NCBI GenBank assembly: GCA_015067485.1
Contig: SVMJ01000005.1
Span: forward strand, 28,528 to 92,527
Source of the DNA: Oscillospiraceae bacterium
Lineage (GTDB): Bacteria; Bacillota; Clostridia; Oscillospirales; JAAYXM01
Direction of reading: 5' to 3'
DNA length: 64,000 bases
Shown here: piece after piece, positions 24,724-32,962 of the stretch
Layout: every line of letters begins with the position of its first letter
How positions within the stretch are numbered: position 1 is the first letter of the stretch
Program-made: the position numbers and the translations under genes
Notes under the pieces: generated by a model
Told to the model about the DNA's origin: nothing
What the model saw: the letters and a program-made list of their open reading frames with translations, nothing else
Databases searched by the model: none

Positions 24724-25236
24724 CTAAAACTCAATTCCGGATCGTGCCGGGACTTCCAGATCAAACGGATGCTTTAATTTATTCATCTCGGTCAGGTAAT
24801 CCGCACGCTCCAAAATCCAATCGGGCGCGCACGCACCGGTCAGCACCAGTTCGCAAGCATCTTTGCACGCATCCAGCACTTTCTCCGCGGTCTCTTCCGG
24901 GATGATCTCCATGGTAGTTGCCCACAAGAATTCATCCAACACCAAGAGATCGAGCGACTTCGCCTTCTCGCAAAGACACTCGCACAGATCAGTGGATTCG
25001 GTACAAGTCTGCGCTTTGTCTTCCGCCGCAAGGTCTTTGTAAAACCCTTCCATCGGTGCTACCATCACGTCCACTCCGAGTTTTTTTAAGCCTTTCAGTT
25101 CCGCGCTCTCCCCGTCTTTCAAAAACTGGCACACGCACACCGAAAGTCCGTTTTCTACTGCGCGCATCGCAAGCCCCATCGCCGCGGTGGTCTTGCCCTT
25201 CCCATCACCGATGTAACAATGCAGTTTCCCATACAT
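24724..25236 (-). CDS. cobO: Cob(I)yrinic acid a,c-diamide adenosyltransferase (CobO/BtuR/CobA type)
   Basis: 170-residue ATP-dependent corrinoid adenosyltransferase making adenosylcobalamin precursors. The P-loop at the N-terminus reads IGDGKGKTTAAMG, followed by VCVCQFLKDG, a Walker B-like LLVLDEFLW and the terminal GACAPDWILERADYLTEM (quoted in part: APDWILERADYLTEM). No other cobalamin genes are near, so it may serve salvage. Its 5' end overlaps the phosphopantetheinyl transferase gene by 32 bp, implying co-transcription. Confidence 0.92.
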   Translation of the reverse strand: MYGKLHCYIGDGKGKTTAAMGLAMRAVENGLSVCVCQFLKDGESAELKGLKKLGVDVMVAPMEGFYKDLAAEDKAQTCTESTDLCECLCEKAKSLDLLVLDEFLWATTMEIIPEETAEKVLDACKDACELVLTGACAPDWILERADYLTEMNKLKHPFDLEVPARSGIEF

Positions 25237-25696
25237 TCTCTTCTACCTCCCGATGAAGTTCTACCGCGTGCTCATACTCTGCGCATAACACGATTTGATA
25301 TCCGTCTGTCTGTGTGGTATAAAACCATGCATTTGTCTCGTGAAGCGATACACGGCTTGGCGGAACGGTGAATCCGCACCCCAAAAATTTCACATACGCT
25401 TCTTTTTTACACCACGCTGTATAATCTTCCGCACCTGCACGCTTCCAAAGATTCTCTTTGCGCGGGCGCATTTCTTCGATATCCAGTCCCACGGCTTCGG
25501 TTGATACCGCACAGGCGACAAACTCCCCACTGTGGGAGATGCTGACAAACCCGTCATCCAGCATGGGTCTTCCGTTTTCCACGCGGTATACAACTTTCCC
25601 GCACACGCGTTTCACCAACTCGTCTGCGGTTTTTCGCTGATTGTCTCGACGGTTTTCGCCAAAATTACGCAGACGCGTCAGATACACCCGTATCAT
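25205..25696 (-). CDS. 4'-phosphopantetheinyl transferase superfamily protein (Sfp-like, short)
   Basis: Transfers the phosphopantetheine arm of CoA to a carrier protein serine. Mg-binding motif AVGLDIEEMRP near residue 70 and WCKKEAYVKFLGCG near residue 95 are both present, along with FVSISHSGEFVACA. At 163 residues it is short compared with Sfp (about 224); the N-terminal half is abbreviated. The carrier-protein target is not in this window. It overlaps apbE upstream (4 bp) and cobO downstream (32 bp). Confidence 0.82.
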   Translation of the reverse strand: MIRVYLTRLRNFGENRRDNQRKTADELVKRVCGKVVYRVENGRPMLDDGFVSISHSGEFVACAVSTEAVGLDIEEMRPRKENLWKRAGAEDYTAWCKKEAYVKFLGCGFTVPPSRVSLHETNAWFYTTQTDGYQIVLCAEYEHAVELHREVEENVWETALLHR

Positions 25697-26688
25697 CCGA
25701 TCACCTCAAGTATGTAGGAGTCTTTCGTGAGTGTAAACCGCTCTTTCAGATTTGGTGTAATGAGCACGCGCCCGTCGGAAGATACCAAAATCATTTCAAA
25801 GTCGCGGGTGTTTTTCCAGTATGCAACCGCTTTTTCTTCTCCCATCACAAAAAGTGCGGTGGAAAGAATGTCCCCGCGACTTCCGTTTTGTGAGACTACC
25901 ACGGTTTCGCGCAAATCACTTGTGGCAGGGCGGCGGGTTTTCGGGTCTAAAATGTGATGATAGCGCACCCCATCTTCTTCAAATCCGCGCTCATAGTCGC
26001 CCGATGCGATGATAAACTCATCCCTTGCCGTAAGTATCCCAAGCCAGTCTTGTGCTTCCCCCCAAGGGTCACGCACCCCGATATTCCAGGGAGTGCCATC
26101 TTCTTTTTCCCCGTGCGCGTAGATATTCCCACCGAGCGACAGGAGCGCACGCGGAATTTCGTATTCTTCCAGAATTTCTTTTGCACAGTCGGAAGCATAG
26201 CCTTTTGCGACCGCGCCGAAATTGAGTTTCAGCCCCTTTTGTGTCTGAAGCGTATTTTCGAAAAGCGATATTTTTTCGCTCCCCGTTACTTGCGCTTCCA
26301 ATTCTTCACTTGCAGGCACTTTCCCGTGCGCCCAGAGTTCCACCGCGCCACCAAGTGTTACATCAAACGCACCCTGCGTTTCCGCGCTGGCTTTCAGGCT
26401 CAATGCGAGAAGATTTGCAAAATCACGTGATACTTCCATCGCGCTTCCCGCGTTTTCATTCACGCGGAACAGTTCGCTATCTTCCCGCGTGGGAGAAAAG
26501 ACTGTTTCGAGCTGCGCCACGCGGTCTGCGATTGCACGCTCTGCCGCAATCGCGTTTTCCCCCGTAATAGAAAAACTCATCACGGTATCCATCATATAAT
26601 ACTGCGTGTTTTTCGTCTCGGTGCATCCGAAAAGTGCAAGCACGAGCAAAAGGCAACACGCGATCATCCGTTTCACCAAAACGCTCAC
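25693..26688 (-). CDS. apbE: FAD:protein FMN transferase ApbE, lipoprotein
   Basis: Attaches FMN covalently to Ser/Thr of target flavoproteins (for example RnfG, RnfD, NqrB/C) outside the membrane. The lipobox LALFGC gives a lipidated Cys at residue 22. Family features are MMDTVMSFSI, LNFGAVAKGYASDCA (flavin site) and ALLSLGGNIYAHG, with SGDYERGF and HHILDPKTRRPA near the C-terminus. The start is a GTG overlapping the upstream stop (GTGA); the ATG seven codons in is an alternative. No Rnf/Nqr target genes lie in the window. Confidence 0.93.
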   Translation of the reverse strand: MSVLVKRMIACCLLLVLALFGCTETKNTQYYMMDTVMSFSITGENAIAAERAIADRVAQLETVFSPTREDSELFRVNENAGSAMEVSRDFANLLALSLKASAETQGAFDVTLGGAVELWAHGKVPASEELEAQVTGSEKISLFENTLQTQKGLKLNFGAVAKGYASDCAKEILEEYEIPRALLSLGGNIYAHGEKEDGTPWNIGVRDPWGEAQDWLGILTARDEFIIASGDYERGFEEDGVRYHHILDPKTRRPATSDLRETVVVSQNGSRGDILSTALFVMGEEKAVAYWKNTRDFEMILVSSDGRVLITPNLKERFTLTKDSYILEVIG

Positions 26689-27098
26689 CGCCGTCTCTTT
26701 TTGTTTTTCTCATTATACCCCATCTCGCGGTTTGCTTCAACCGATTTTTTCGAACATAACTCCGTGATTCCGATCACAATGAGAAACACACCGAACCCAC
26801 GGCGGAGAAACTCGGTCGGGAGTTTTCCGATGAGAATCGCAGAGACCGCGGTTGTGAGCACCCCGCAACCGCCCGCCCACCAAAACGCGCTCTTTTCCAC
26901 CATGCGGTTTTTGATATGCCCCACAAGTGCCGCCCCGGCGGTCGGGAGAAAATAGAGCAAATTGATTCCCTGCGCGGTGCGTTGTGCGGTTTTGGTAAAA
27001 AGAGTGAGATAGAGTACCAAAAGCGTTCCGCCCCCCACGCCGAAGCCACTTAAAATCCCCGTGAGTGCGCCGACAATTCCATCCAATACACTTTTCAA
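26685..27098 (-). CDS. TauE/SafE-family transporter, half-size protein B
   Basis: 137 residues, four hydrophobic segments, with SGFGVGGGTLLV (the TSUP glycine motif) and TAQGINLLYFLPTA. The start is a TTG at 27098 with GAGGAG upstream; it overlaps the stop of the companion gene by 4 bp. The tracked 262-codon ORF continues upstream only as a shadow of that companion. Full TauE proteins are about 250 residues, so this is one half of a split transporter, probably pairing with protein A to export sulfur-containing or organic anions. Substrate unknown. It also overlaps apbE by 4 bp. Confidence 0.82.
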   Translation of the reverse strand: MKSVLDGIVGALTGILSGFGVGGGTLLVLYLTLFTKTAQRTAQGINLLYFLPTAGAALVGHIKNRMVEKSAFWWAGGCGVLTTAVSAILIGKLPTEFLRRGFGVFLIVIGITELCSKKSVEANREMGYNEKNKKRRR

Positions 27099-27451
27099 AA
27101 GAATAAACTCCTCACTCCACCGTATAATAAGAACAGGGCAAAAATTCGTTTCAGCCAAAGCGTGGGGATGTTTTTGAACAGTTTGCCACCTACAAATCCG
27201 CCGAGCGTTCCGCCTATCAAAAACGGAAGTGCGGTGAGAAAATCCACATCGGAACGTAACAGATAAATGAGCGCGGACACCGCGGACATGGGGAGAATGA
27301 CCGAGACAGACGTTGCAAACGCGGTTTTTTCTTCCATTTTGCAAAACCTGCGAAACAGCGGAATGAGCACCATCCCACCACCTGCGCCAAACGCCCCGTT
27401 TGTCAGCCCTGCAAGCGCACCGCTGAGTCCGTATCGCACACTTTTTTTCAC
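27095..27451 (-). CDS. TauE/SafE-family transporter, half-size protein A
   Basis: 118 residues, four hydrophobic segments, with the matching motif LTNGAFGAGGGMVLIPL and a second glycine-rich segment GGTLGGFVGGKLF. The start is a GTG at 27451 with AAAGGGGTGGAG upstream. Together with protein B the pair equals one normal eight-TM TSUP protein. The 4-bp overlap suggests translational coupling and equal stoichiometry. It is the first gene of the minus-strand block. Confidence 0.82.
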   Translation of the reverse strand: MKKSVRYGLSGALAGLTNGAFGAGGGMVLIPLFRRFCKMEEKTAFATSVSVILPMSAVSALIYLLRSDVDFLTALPFLIGGTLGGFVGGKLFKNIPTLWLKRIFALFLLYGGVRSLFF

Positions 27452-27524
27452 ACGTCTCCACCCCTTTTCGCAATGGTAGTTTTCCGCGGTTTCAAAAAAA
27501 AATCCGAAATTGCAAAAATTTTTG

Positions 27525-27553
27525 TTGACAAACGGCGGAAACTGTATTACAAT
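27525..27553 (+). promoter_or_regulatory. Promoter of the tRNA-Met/tRNA-Glu unit
   Basis: Consensus TTGACA, 17-bp spacer, TACAAT, placing transcription start about 8 bp before tRNA-Met. Confidence 0.85.
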
Positions 27554-27567
27554 AGCACTTGCCTTAC

Positions 27568-27644
27568 GGCGGCATAGCTCAGTTGGCTAGAGCATTCGGT
27601 TCATACCCGAACGGTCACCGGTTCAAGTCCAGTTGCCGCTACCA
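27568..27644 (+). tRNA. tRNA-Met (anticodon CAT)
   Basis: A 77-nt cloverleaf: acceptor GGCGGCA/TGCCGCT, D-arm AGCTCAGTTGGCTAGAGC, anticodon loop TTCATAC, T-loop GGTTCAAGTCC, encoded CCA. The anticodon stem TTCGG/CCGAA lacks the GGG/CCC of initiators, so this is an elongator-type tRNA. A lysidine-modified Ile2 identity cannot be ruled out by eye. Confidence 0.93.
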
Positions 27645-27686
27645 CAGATAGCGGCGTAGCTTTCACGGGTTTCGCCGCGTCTATTC

Positions 27687-27761
27687 GGCCCGTTGGTCAA
27701 GCGGTTAAGACACCGCCCTTTCACGGCGGTAACAGGAGTTCGATTCTCCTACGGGTCACCA
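27687..27761 (+). tRNA. tRNA-Glu (anticodon TTC)
   Basis: A 75-nt cloverleaf: acceptor GGCCCGT/ACGGGTC, anticodon stem CCGCC/GGCGG with loop CTTTCAC (TTC), T-arm GGAGTTCGATTCTCC, encoded CCA. It lies 42 bp after tRNA-Met in the same unit. Confidence 0.95.
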
Positions 27762-27763
27762 AA

Positions 27764-27798
27764 AACCACTCGGTTTTCGCCGAGTGGTTTTATTTTTT
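27764..27798 (+). terminator. Terminator of the tRNA unit
   Basis: AACCACTCGG-TTTTCG-CCGAGTGGTT stem followed by TTATTTTTT, directly after the tRNA-Glu CCA. Confidence 0.9.
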
Positions 27799-27817
27799 GT
27801 TTCAAAGGAGTTCTCCC

Positions 27818-28495
27818 ATGTTCAAAGCATGTATTTTCGATTTGGACGGTACCCTTGCAAATACCCTTACCACACTTGCACATTTCGTCAACCGCGCACT
27901 TACTAAGTGCGGATACAGAAATCTCCCGGAAGAGCGATTCCGTTTCTTAGTCGGAAACGGGGCGGACCGTTTAATGCGTGATTCTCTCGCCGAAGTGTGC
28001 GGAAGTTTCACCGAAGAGCAAGTACGTGACCTGCGCCGTGCTTACGACGAAGGGTATGACAACGCCCCGCTCTATCTCACCGAGCCGTATGACGGAATCA
28101 TCTCTGCGCTTAAAACATTAAAAGAGCACGGCATCAAACTTGCCGTACTCTCCAACAAACCGCATTATTTGACTGTACAGGTAGTAGAAAAACTCTTCCC
28201 CGACACGTTTGACGTATGCTACGGTCAGCGGGCGGAAGTGCCGCGCAAACCCGTACCGGACGGGGCACTCATGATTGCCGAAGAACTGGGGATTTCTCCC
28301 TGCGACTGTTTGTATCTCGGGGATACCGGGGTGGATATGAACACGGGAAATGCTGCAGGTATGACCACGGTGGGCGTGTGCTGGGGATTTCGTCCGCGAG
28401 AAGAACTCGAGGAACACAAAGCCGCACATCTCATCACGCATCCGAGCGAGATTTTGGATCTGGTTTCGGGAACCGCGAATCGATCACACCGTTGA
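27818..28495 (+). CDS. gph: HAD-family hydrolase, phosphoglycolate phosphatase-like
   Basis: 225-residue cytosolic HAD subfamily IA phosphatase with motif I FDLDGTLANTL, a helical cap (about 15-80), motif II LAVLSNKP, motif III Lys in PRKPVPDG and motif IV LGDTGVDMNTG. Phosphoglycolate phosphatase is the usual annotation; pyrophosphatase PpaX is similar, and substrate cannot be assigned by eye. The ATG at 27818 has AAAGGAG upstream; the tracked ATG is seven codons earlier inside the tRNA terminator region. The 3' end overlaps the convergent brkB gene by 62 bp. Confidence 0.85.
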   Translation: MFKACIFDLDGTLANTLTTLAHFVNRALTKCGYRNLPEERFRFLVGNGADRLMRDSLAEVCGSFTEEQVRDLRRAYDEGYDNAPLYLTEPYDGIISALKTLKEHGIKLAVLSNKPHYLTVQVVEKLFPDTFDVCYGQRAEVPRKPVPDGALMIAEELGISPCDCLYLGDTGVDMNTGNAAGMTTVGVCWGFRPREELEEHKAAHLITHPSEILDLVSGTANRSHR

Positions 28496-29312
28496 TTTCA
28501 GCGCCGACCGCCAAAATCAGTCCTGCACAGTATAGCCACAGCAGCAACAGAATGACCGCATTGATCGAGCCGTAAAGTGCGGAATTTTTCAAGAAATACC
28601 CTACATAAACCGAGAAAATACGGGTCAAAAATACAAATCCAATCACGCCGAACAATGCACCGGGCAGAACGTTTCGGATGTGAAGACGGCGGTTTGGGAC
28701 GAAGTAGTACATCATCGTAAGCACCGCAAATAACACCAAAACGGTAACCGCCCAACGCCAAAAGCGCAAGCGTTCGACAATGCTCGCCGAGATCCCGAAC
28801 GGTTCGGTAATCTGCAGGAAGAAGGTTTCACTCAGCGGAATGATGATAACGAGTGCCGCAAACGCAAGCCCGATCCCAAAGATAAACAGAAGCGAGAACA
28901 CCAGATTCCACCAGAATCCGCGTTGCTTCTCCGCCCCGTATGCGTTGTCGAGTACGGTGGAAAGCGCACGGACGGATTTGGATGCCGAGAAAATCGAGAC
29001 GAGTACACCGAACGAGAGCAGGCTCATACTGCGATTTTCCGAAACATAGTCGACATACGTGGTGATCATGGAAACCACATCCTGCGGGAAGATGGGTTTT
29101 AGAAACTCCTGAATCTCAAACAGATTCAGATTGAGCGCACCGATCAGGTTATTGACATAAATGAGAAACGGAAATGCGGAGAGCAGGAGAAAATACGCAA
29201 GCTGACCGCTCACCTGGGCGATGTTGTGCTCCCAGATGCGACTCACCAGTTCGGATGCGATACTGTGTTCAAAGCGTCCGTCCGCGAAGTATGCCTTGCA
29301 CTTTTTCCACAT
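28434..29312 (-). CDS. YihY/BrkB-family inner-membrane protein
   Basis: 292-residue polytopic membrane protein with about six TM segments and the family features SGQLAYFLLLSAFPFLI near the N-terminus, YGAEKQRGFWW in the middle and LLLLWLYCAGLILAVGAEIN at the C-terminus (quoted in part: LYCAGLILAVGAEIN). The family was once called ribonuclease BN in error; its role is unknown (envelope or transport). The start is the ATG at 29312 (MWKKCKAYF) with AAAGGAC upstream. It follows the carboxypeptidase gene on the same strand with 34 bp between. Confidence 0.88.
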   Translation of the reverse strand: MWKKCKAYFADGRFEHSIASELVSRIWEHNIAQVSGQLAYFLLLSAFPFLIYVNNLIGALNLNLFEIQEFLKPIFPQDVVSMITTYVDYVSENRSMSLLSFGVLVSIFSASKSVRALSTVLDNAYGAEKQRGFWWNLVFSLLFIFGIGLAFAALVIIIPLSETFFLQITEPFGISASIVERLRFWRWAVTVLVLFAVLTMMYYFVPNRRLHIRNVLPGALFGVIGFVFLTRIFSVYVGYFLKNSALYGSINAVILLLLWLYCAGLILAVGAEINGVIDSRFPKPDPKSRSDA

Positions 29313-29346
29313 AACACAAGTCCTTTCCCCCTTGGAAGGGGCTTTT

Positions 29347-30636
29347 TTATCGGTATCTGCGGGTTTTCTTGCGATTGATGCGCACCGCCGCAACGACATA
29401 AATCACGACCAAAATCACAAAGCCGAGACCGATGATTTTTGCAATTGTCGATGAGAAGATGATGCCCAGCCAATGCAGAACCAAAAGGATGAGCGAGCGG
29501 TCCAGACTGTCTGCCGCAACAAGATCGATCGTTTTGTAGTCTTTCCCGTCATAGCGCACGAGAACCGAGCCCAAAACCTGCCCCTTTTCAATGGGGGCAT
29601 TGATTTTTTCGGGGACGTCTGCGATGAGTTCCAGTTTATCGCTTGAAAAATCGTTTGGGGTCATGGTGCTGTAATCCTGCGCGGGGACTGCGACCACATA
29701 GTCGCGCTTCCACGAAAGATCTACTTTCACTTCACAGACCGGGTTTTTGCGGGAGAGAAGTTCCCGCACCGAGAAATTGTCAAAGCCCCATTGGAGCAAG
29801 CGCGCGCTCTCAACGAAGTTGCGCTTTTTCCCTTCGGCATCACGGGATGCACCGAGTACGATGCCGATGAGCGTGCTATCGCCTTTGGTGGCGCTGGATG
29901 CAAGGCAAAGCCCTGCTTTTGTGGTAGTGCCGGTTTTCAGCCCGGTTGCGTATTTGTAGAAATAATCACGCTCTTTATAACGCGAAACAAGCGAGTTTGT
30001 GGAAAAGAAGATACGCTCGCCGGATTTATTCGTGGCTTCCATCACCACACGGTCCTTCCCCACGATCTCCATGATGTCTTCGTGTTTTAAGAGTTCCCGT
30101 GCGATGAGATACAGATCATACGCGGTGGTGTAGTGTTCGTCTTCGTGCAGTCCGTGCGGGTTGCAAAAATGTGTGTTGGTGCAACCGAGTTCTTCCGCAC
30201 GCGCATTCATCTTCTCAACGAACGCGGGGATGGTACCGCTCACCAGTTCCGCACATACATTTGCCGCTTCATTGACCGATGCCACCATGAGCAGAGTGAG
30301 AATTTCTTTTACGGTAAATTCTTCCCCGCTTTCAATGGTAACCGTACCGCTCAGATGCTCCATGCCTTCCATTGCGGACTCGCTCACGATGACCGTATCG
30401 GTCATGGCATAATCACTCTCCGCGACCAAAAGTGCGGTCATCATCTTGGTAAGACTCGCCTGCGGGAGTTTCTGATGGGCATTTTTCTCATACATGACCT
30501 GATCGGTTACGGGATCGGCCAAAAGCGCCGCGGATGCATCCACCTGCATTGCAGGGACTTCCGCCGCCATTGCCGCACCCGAAAACACCAAATAACAAAT
30601 CAAAATCAAACAAGTAAGAAACCGCTTTTGCGTCAT
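29347..30636 (-). CDS. D-alanyl-D-alanine carboxypeptidase (S11, DacF/PBP5 type)
   Basis: Secreted penicillin-binding enzyme trimming the terminal D-Ala of peptidoglycan stems. Signal peptide MTQKRFLTCLILICYLVFSG. Catalytic motifs are SxxK in QASLTKMM, SxN in ASVNEAAN and KTG in GLKTGTTTK. The C-terminal PBP5-like beta domain (about 290-390) is followed by a hydrophobic anchor (FVILVVIYVVAAV) and a basic tail (RRYR). The start is the ATG at 30636 with GGGGGAG upstream, giving 429 residues. It is upstream of brkB. Confidence 0.93.
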   Translation of the reverse strand: MTQKRFLTCLILICYLVFSGAAMAAEVPAMQVDASAALLADPVTDQVMYEKNAHQKLPQASLTKMMTALLVAESDYAMTDTVIVSESAMEGMEHLSGTVTIESGEEFTVKEILTLLMVASVNEAANVCAELVSGTIPAFVEKMNARAEELGCTNTHFCNPHGLHEDEHYTTAYDLYLIARELLKHEDIMEIVGKDRVVMEATNKSGERIFFSTNSLVSRYKERDYFYKYATGLKTGTTTKAGLCLASSATKGDSTLIGIVLGASRDAEGKKRNFVESARLLQWGFDNFSVRELLSRKNPVCEVKVDLSWKRDYVVAVPAQDYSTMTPNDFSSDKLELIADVPEKINAPIEKGQVLGSVLVRYDGKDYKTIDLVAADSLDRSLILLVLHWLGIIFSSTIAKIIGLGFVILVVIYVVAAVRINRKKTRRYR

Positions 30637-30852
30637 TGTTTCTCCCCCTTGACCACACATTTATTTGTTTCATTATATCAGGTTCTTCGGCAGAAAACCA
30701 TACTCCCCGGGAAAGTTTTGAAAAAAACTTGAAAAAATTGAAAAATATGCGTGCGTTTTGCGGATTTGTTTGGTATAATGGAAAATGGTAAATTGGTTCT
30801 TGTATCAAGGGGTTTGTAAACAAGGGTCATAAGGAAGAAAGTGAGGGGTATC

Positions 30853-31530
30853 ATGCGCATTTTGGTTGTGGATGATGAGAAAATCATCGTAAAAGGAATC
30901 AAGTTCAACTTGGAAAGCGAAGGATATGATGTGGAAACCGCATCGAACGGGGAAGAAGCAATCGAGATCCTGCGCAATATTCAGACAGATTTGGTGATTT
31001 TAGACCTGATGATGCCGAAGATGGACGGGCTGGAAGCGTGCAAGCGCATCCGCGAATTTTCAAACGTTCCCATCATCATGCTCACCGCAAAAAGCGAGGA
31101 TACCGATATCATTCTGGGACTCGATTACGGCGCAGACGACTATATCACCAAGCCGTTTAACATCATGGAACTCAAAAGCCGTGTCCGCGCGATCTTGCGC
31201 CGCGCACGAAACGCAGGGGTCGACAGCAGCACCCGTATCATCGCAGGCGATTTGATTTTGGACACGCGCGAACGCGTGGTGTATCTCGACGGCGAAGAAG
31301 TCGCACTCACCGCAAAGGAATTCGATGTACTCGAACTTCTGATGCGAAACGAGTCGCGCGTGTACAGCCGCAACAACCTGCTCAACATCGTTTGGGGTTA
31401 TGAATATCCGGGCGACGATCGCACGGTCGACGTACATATTTGCCGTTTGCGTGAGAAGTTGGAAAAGATCCCGGCAGAACCCCAGCACATCATGACCAAG
31501 TGGGGGGTCGGATATTATTTCAAGGCTTAA
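30853..31530 (+). CDS. OmpR/PhoB-family response regulator
   Basis: 225-residue two-component regulator. The receiver domain has VVDDEKI, phospho-acceptor Asp in VILDLMMPKMDG, Thr in IIMLTAKS and Lys in YITKPFN. The C-terminal winged helix (about 130-225) has LTAKEFDVLELLMRNE and DDRTVDVHICRLREK. It is similar in kind to WalR/PhoP, but its regulon cannot be told. I choose the ATG at 30853; the tracked GTG at 30841 is part of the GAGGGG ribosome-binding region. An extended -10 (TGGTATAAT) lies near 30773. Directly followed by its kinase. Confidence 0.92.
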   Translation: MRILVVDDEKIIVKGIKFNLESEGYDVETASNGEEAIEILRNIQTDLVILDLMMPKMDGLEACKRIREFSNVPIIMLTAKSEDTDIILGLDYGADDYITKPFNIMELKSRVRAILRRARNAGVDSSTRIIAGDLILDTRERVVYLDGEEVALTAKEFDVLELLMRNESRVYSRNNLLNIVWGYEYPGDDRTVDVHICRLREKLEKIPAEPQHIMTKWGVGYYFKA

Positions 31531-31549
31531 TCTTTCCGCGCTCCTTCCA

Positions 31550-32962
31550 TTGGGCAGCGTGCGGGCAAAGATTTTTGCCCTGTTTCTCGCGCTCGCCTTG
31601 GTTTTGGTTTTGATCATCAATATCTTCCCGCTCCAGTTCTCCCAGAACATGATCGTGGAGACCACGCGGGAACAGATGCTGAATAACGCGACATTTCTCG
31701 CAAGTGCGCTCGCGCCGCACTCCACACTCACCCGTGAAAAGGTTTTGCTCACGCTTGAAATGGCAGAGCCGAATCCCAACACGCGGCTCGTGGTGTGTGA
31801 TACGTCCGCACGCGTGATTTACGACAGTATCAGCACCGACTCGGTGTCTGATAAATATTTGCTCCTGCCCGAAATCGGACAGGCCCTCCGCGCGAAAGAC
31901 GTGTTCTTTTGTGAGTATCGCGACCAAGCGTTTCACAGTCGGCTCGCCATTCCCATTCAGTACAATTCCGAGCCGCTCGGCGTGGTATATCTCTCGCAGA
32001 TCGACGAAGCACAAGGCAAGGTTTTGGAATCGCTGCGCGTGCAGATGCGGAATATCAGCATTTTGATTTGTGCGATTTTGTTCATTCTCGTCTTTTTCTT
32101 CTCCTCGCATCTCTCCAAGCGGTTTGCGGTGCTGCTCTCGGGCATCCGCGCCATGCAGGACGGTCCTTACGGGAAGACGGTTGCCATTTCGGGAAAAGAC
32201 GAACTGCGCGTCATCGCGGATGAATTTAATCAACTGTCCAAGCGTTTGGAAGACACCGAAGCGCTGCGTCAAACCTTTGTGTCCGACGCTTCGCACGAAC
32301 TCCGCACGCCCCTGTCCGCAGTTCGTCTGCTGGTAGACTCGATTTTGCAGTCCGAGCAGATGGACGCAGAAACCATGCGCGAGTTCATGGTGGACATCGG
32401 CGACGAAATTGATCGACTCACCCGCATCGCGGAAAAATTGCTCATGCTCACAAAACTTGACGGGGCAAAGTCTCTCAAGTTAGTCCCGGTGAATTTGACC
32501 GACGTCGCAAAGAGAGTGCTGGAAGCGCTCGTTCCGCTCGCGGAAGATGCAAACATCACACTCAAATCAGACCTCACCGAAAACCTCTTCCTGTCGGCTG
32601 ACAAGGACGGGGTGTATCAAATCATTTTCAATCTGGCTGAAAACGCCATCAAGTATAACCGCGCGGGCGGATTTGTCCATCTCATGCTCTTCTCGCGTGA
32701 GGATCAGGTCGTCCTTTTGGTTGACGATGACGGAATCGGCATCCCGGAAGAACACCGCGCCCATATTTTCGAGCGTTTTTACCGTGTGGACAAATCGCGT
32801 ACACGCAACGGAAAAGGCGGTACCGGACTTGGGCTTTCCATCGCTTATAAGAATGTTACATCCTATGGCGGTACCATTGAAGTCGGATCTTCTCCGTCGG
32901 GTGGGACTCGTTTCACGGTCTCGTTCCCACTCCTTTCGGAAGGCGGTGAACTCCATGCGTAA
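31550..32962 (+). CDS. Sensor histidine kinase
   Basis: About 470 residues. TM1 is near 6-28, with an extracytoplasmic sensor (about 29-168), TM2 near 169-187 and HAMP (about 188-240). HisKA carries the phospho-accepting His249 in SHELRTPLSAV, and HATPase has NLAENAIKYN, DDGIGIPEEH and GGTGLGLSI. The start is uncertain: TTG at 31550 is used. The frame is open back to 31496, and there is also an ATT at 31514 behind a GGGGGG tract. It overlaps the GerMN gene by 8 bp. The cognate partner is the regulator just upstream. Confidence 0.9.
   Translation: MGSVRAKIFALFLALALVLVLIINIFPLQFSQNMIVETTREQMLNNATFLASALAPHSTLTREKVLLTLEMAEPNPNTRLVVCDTSARVIYDSISTDSVSDKYLLLPEIGQALRAKDVFFCEYRDQAFHSRLAIPIQYNSEPLGVVYLSQIDEAQGKVLESLRVQMRNISILICAILFILVFFFSSHLSKRFAVLLSGIRAMQDGPYGKTVAISGKDELRVIADEFNQLSKRLEDTEALRQTFVSDASHELRTPLSAVRLLVDSILQSEQMDAETMREFMVDIGDEIDRLTRIAEKLLMLTKLDGAKSLKLVPVNLTDVAKRVLEALVPLAEDANITLKSDLTENLFLSADKDGVYQIIFNLAENAIKYNRAGGFVHLMLFSREDQVVLLVDDDGIGIPEEHRAHIFERFYRVDKSRTRNGKGGTGLGLSIAYKNVTSYGGTIEVGSSPSGGTRFTVSFPLLSEGGELHA

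Noticed and set aside
27098-27473. N-terminal extension of TauE half B (tracked 262-codon ORF)
   Set aside because: This part is an out-of-frame shadow of half A; the SD-supported TTG at 27098 gives a protein of the expected half length.
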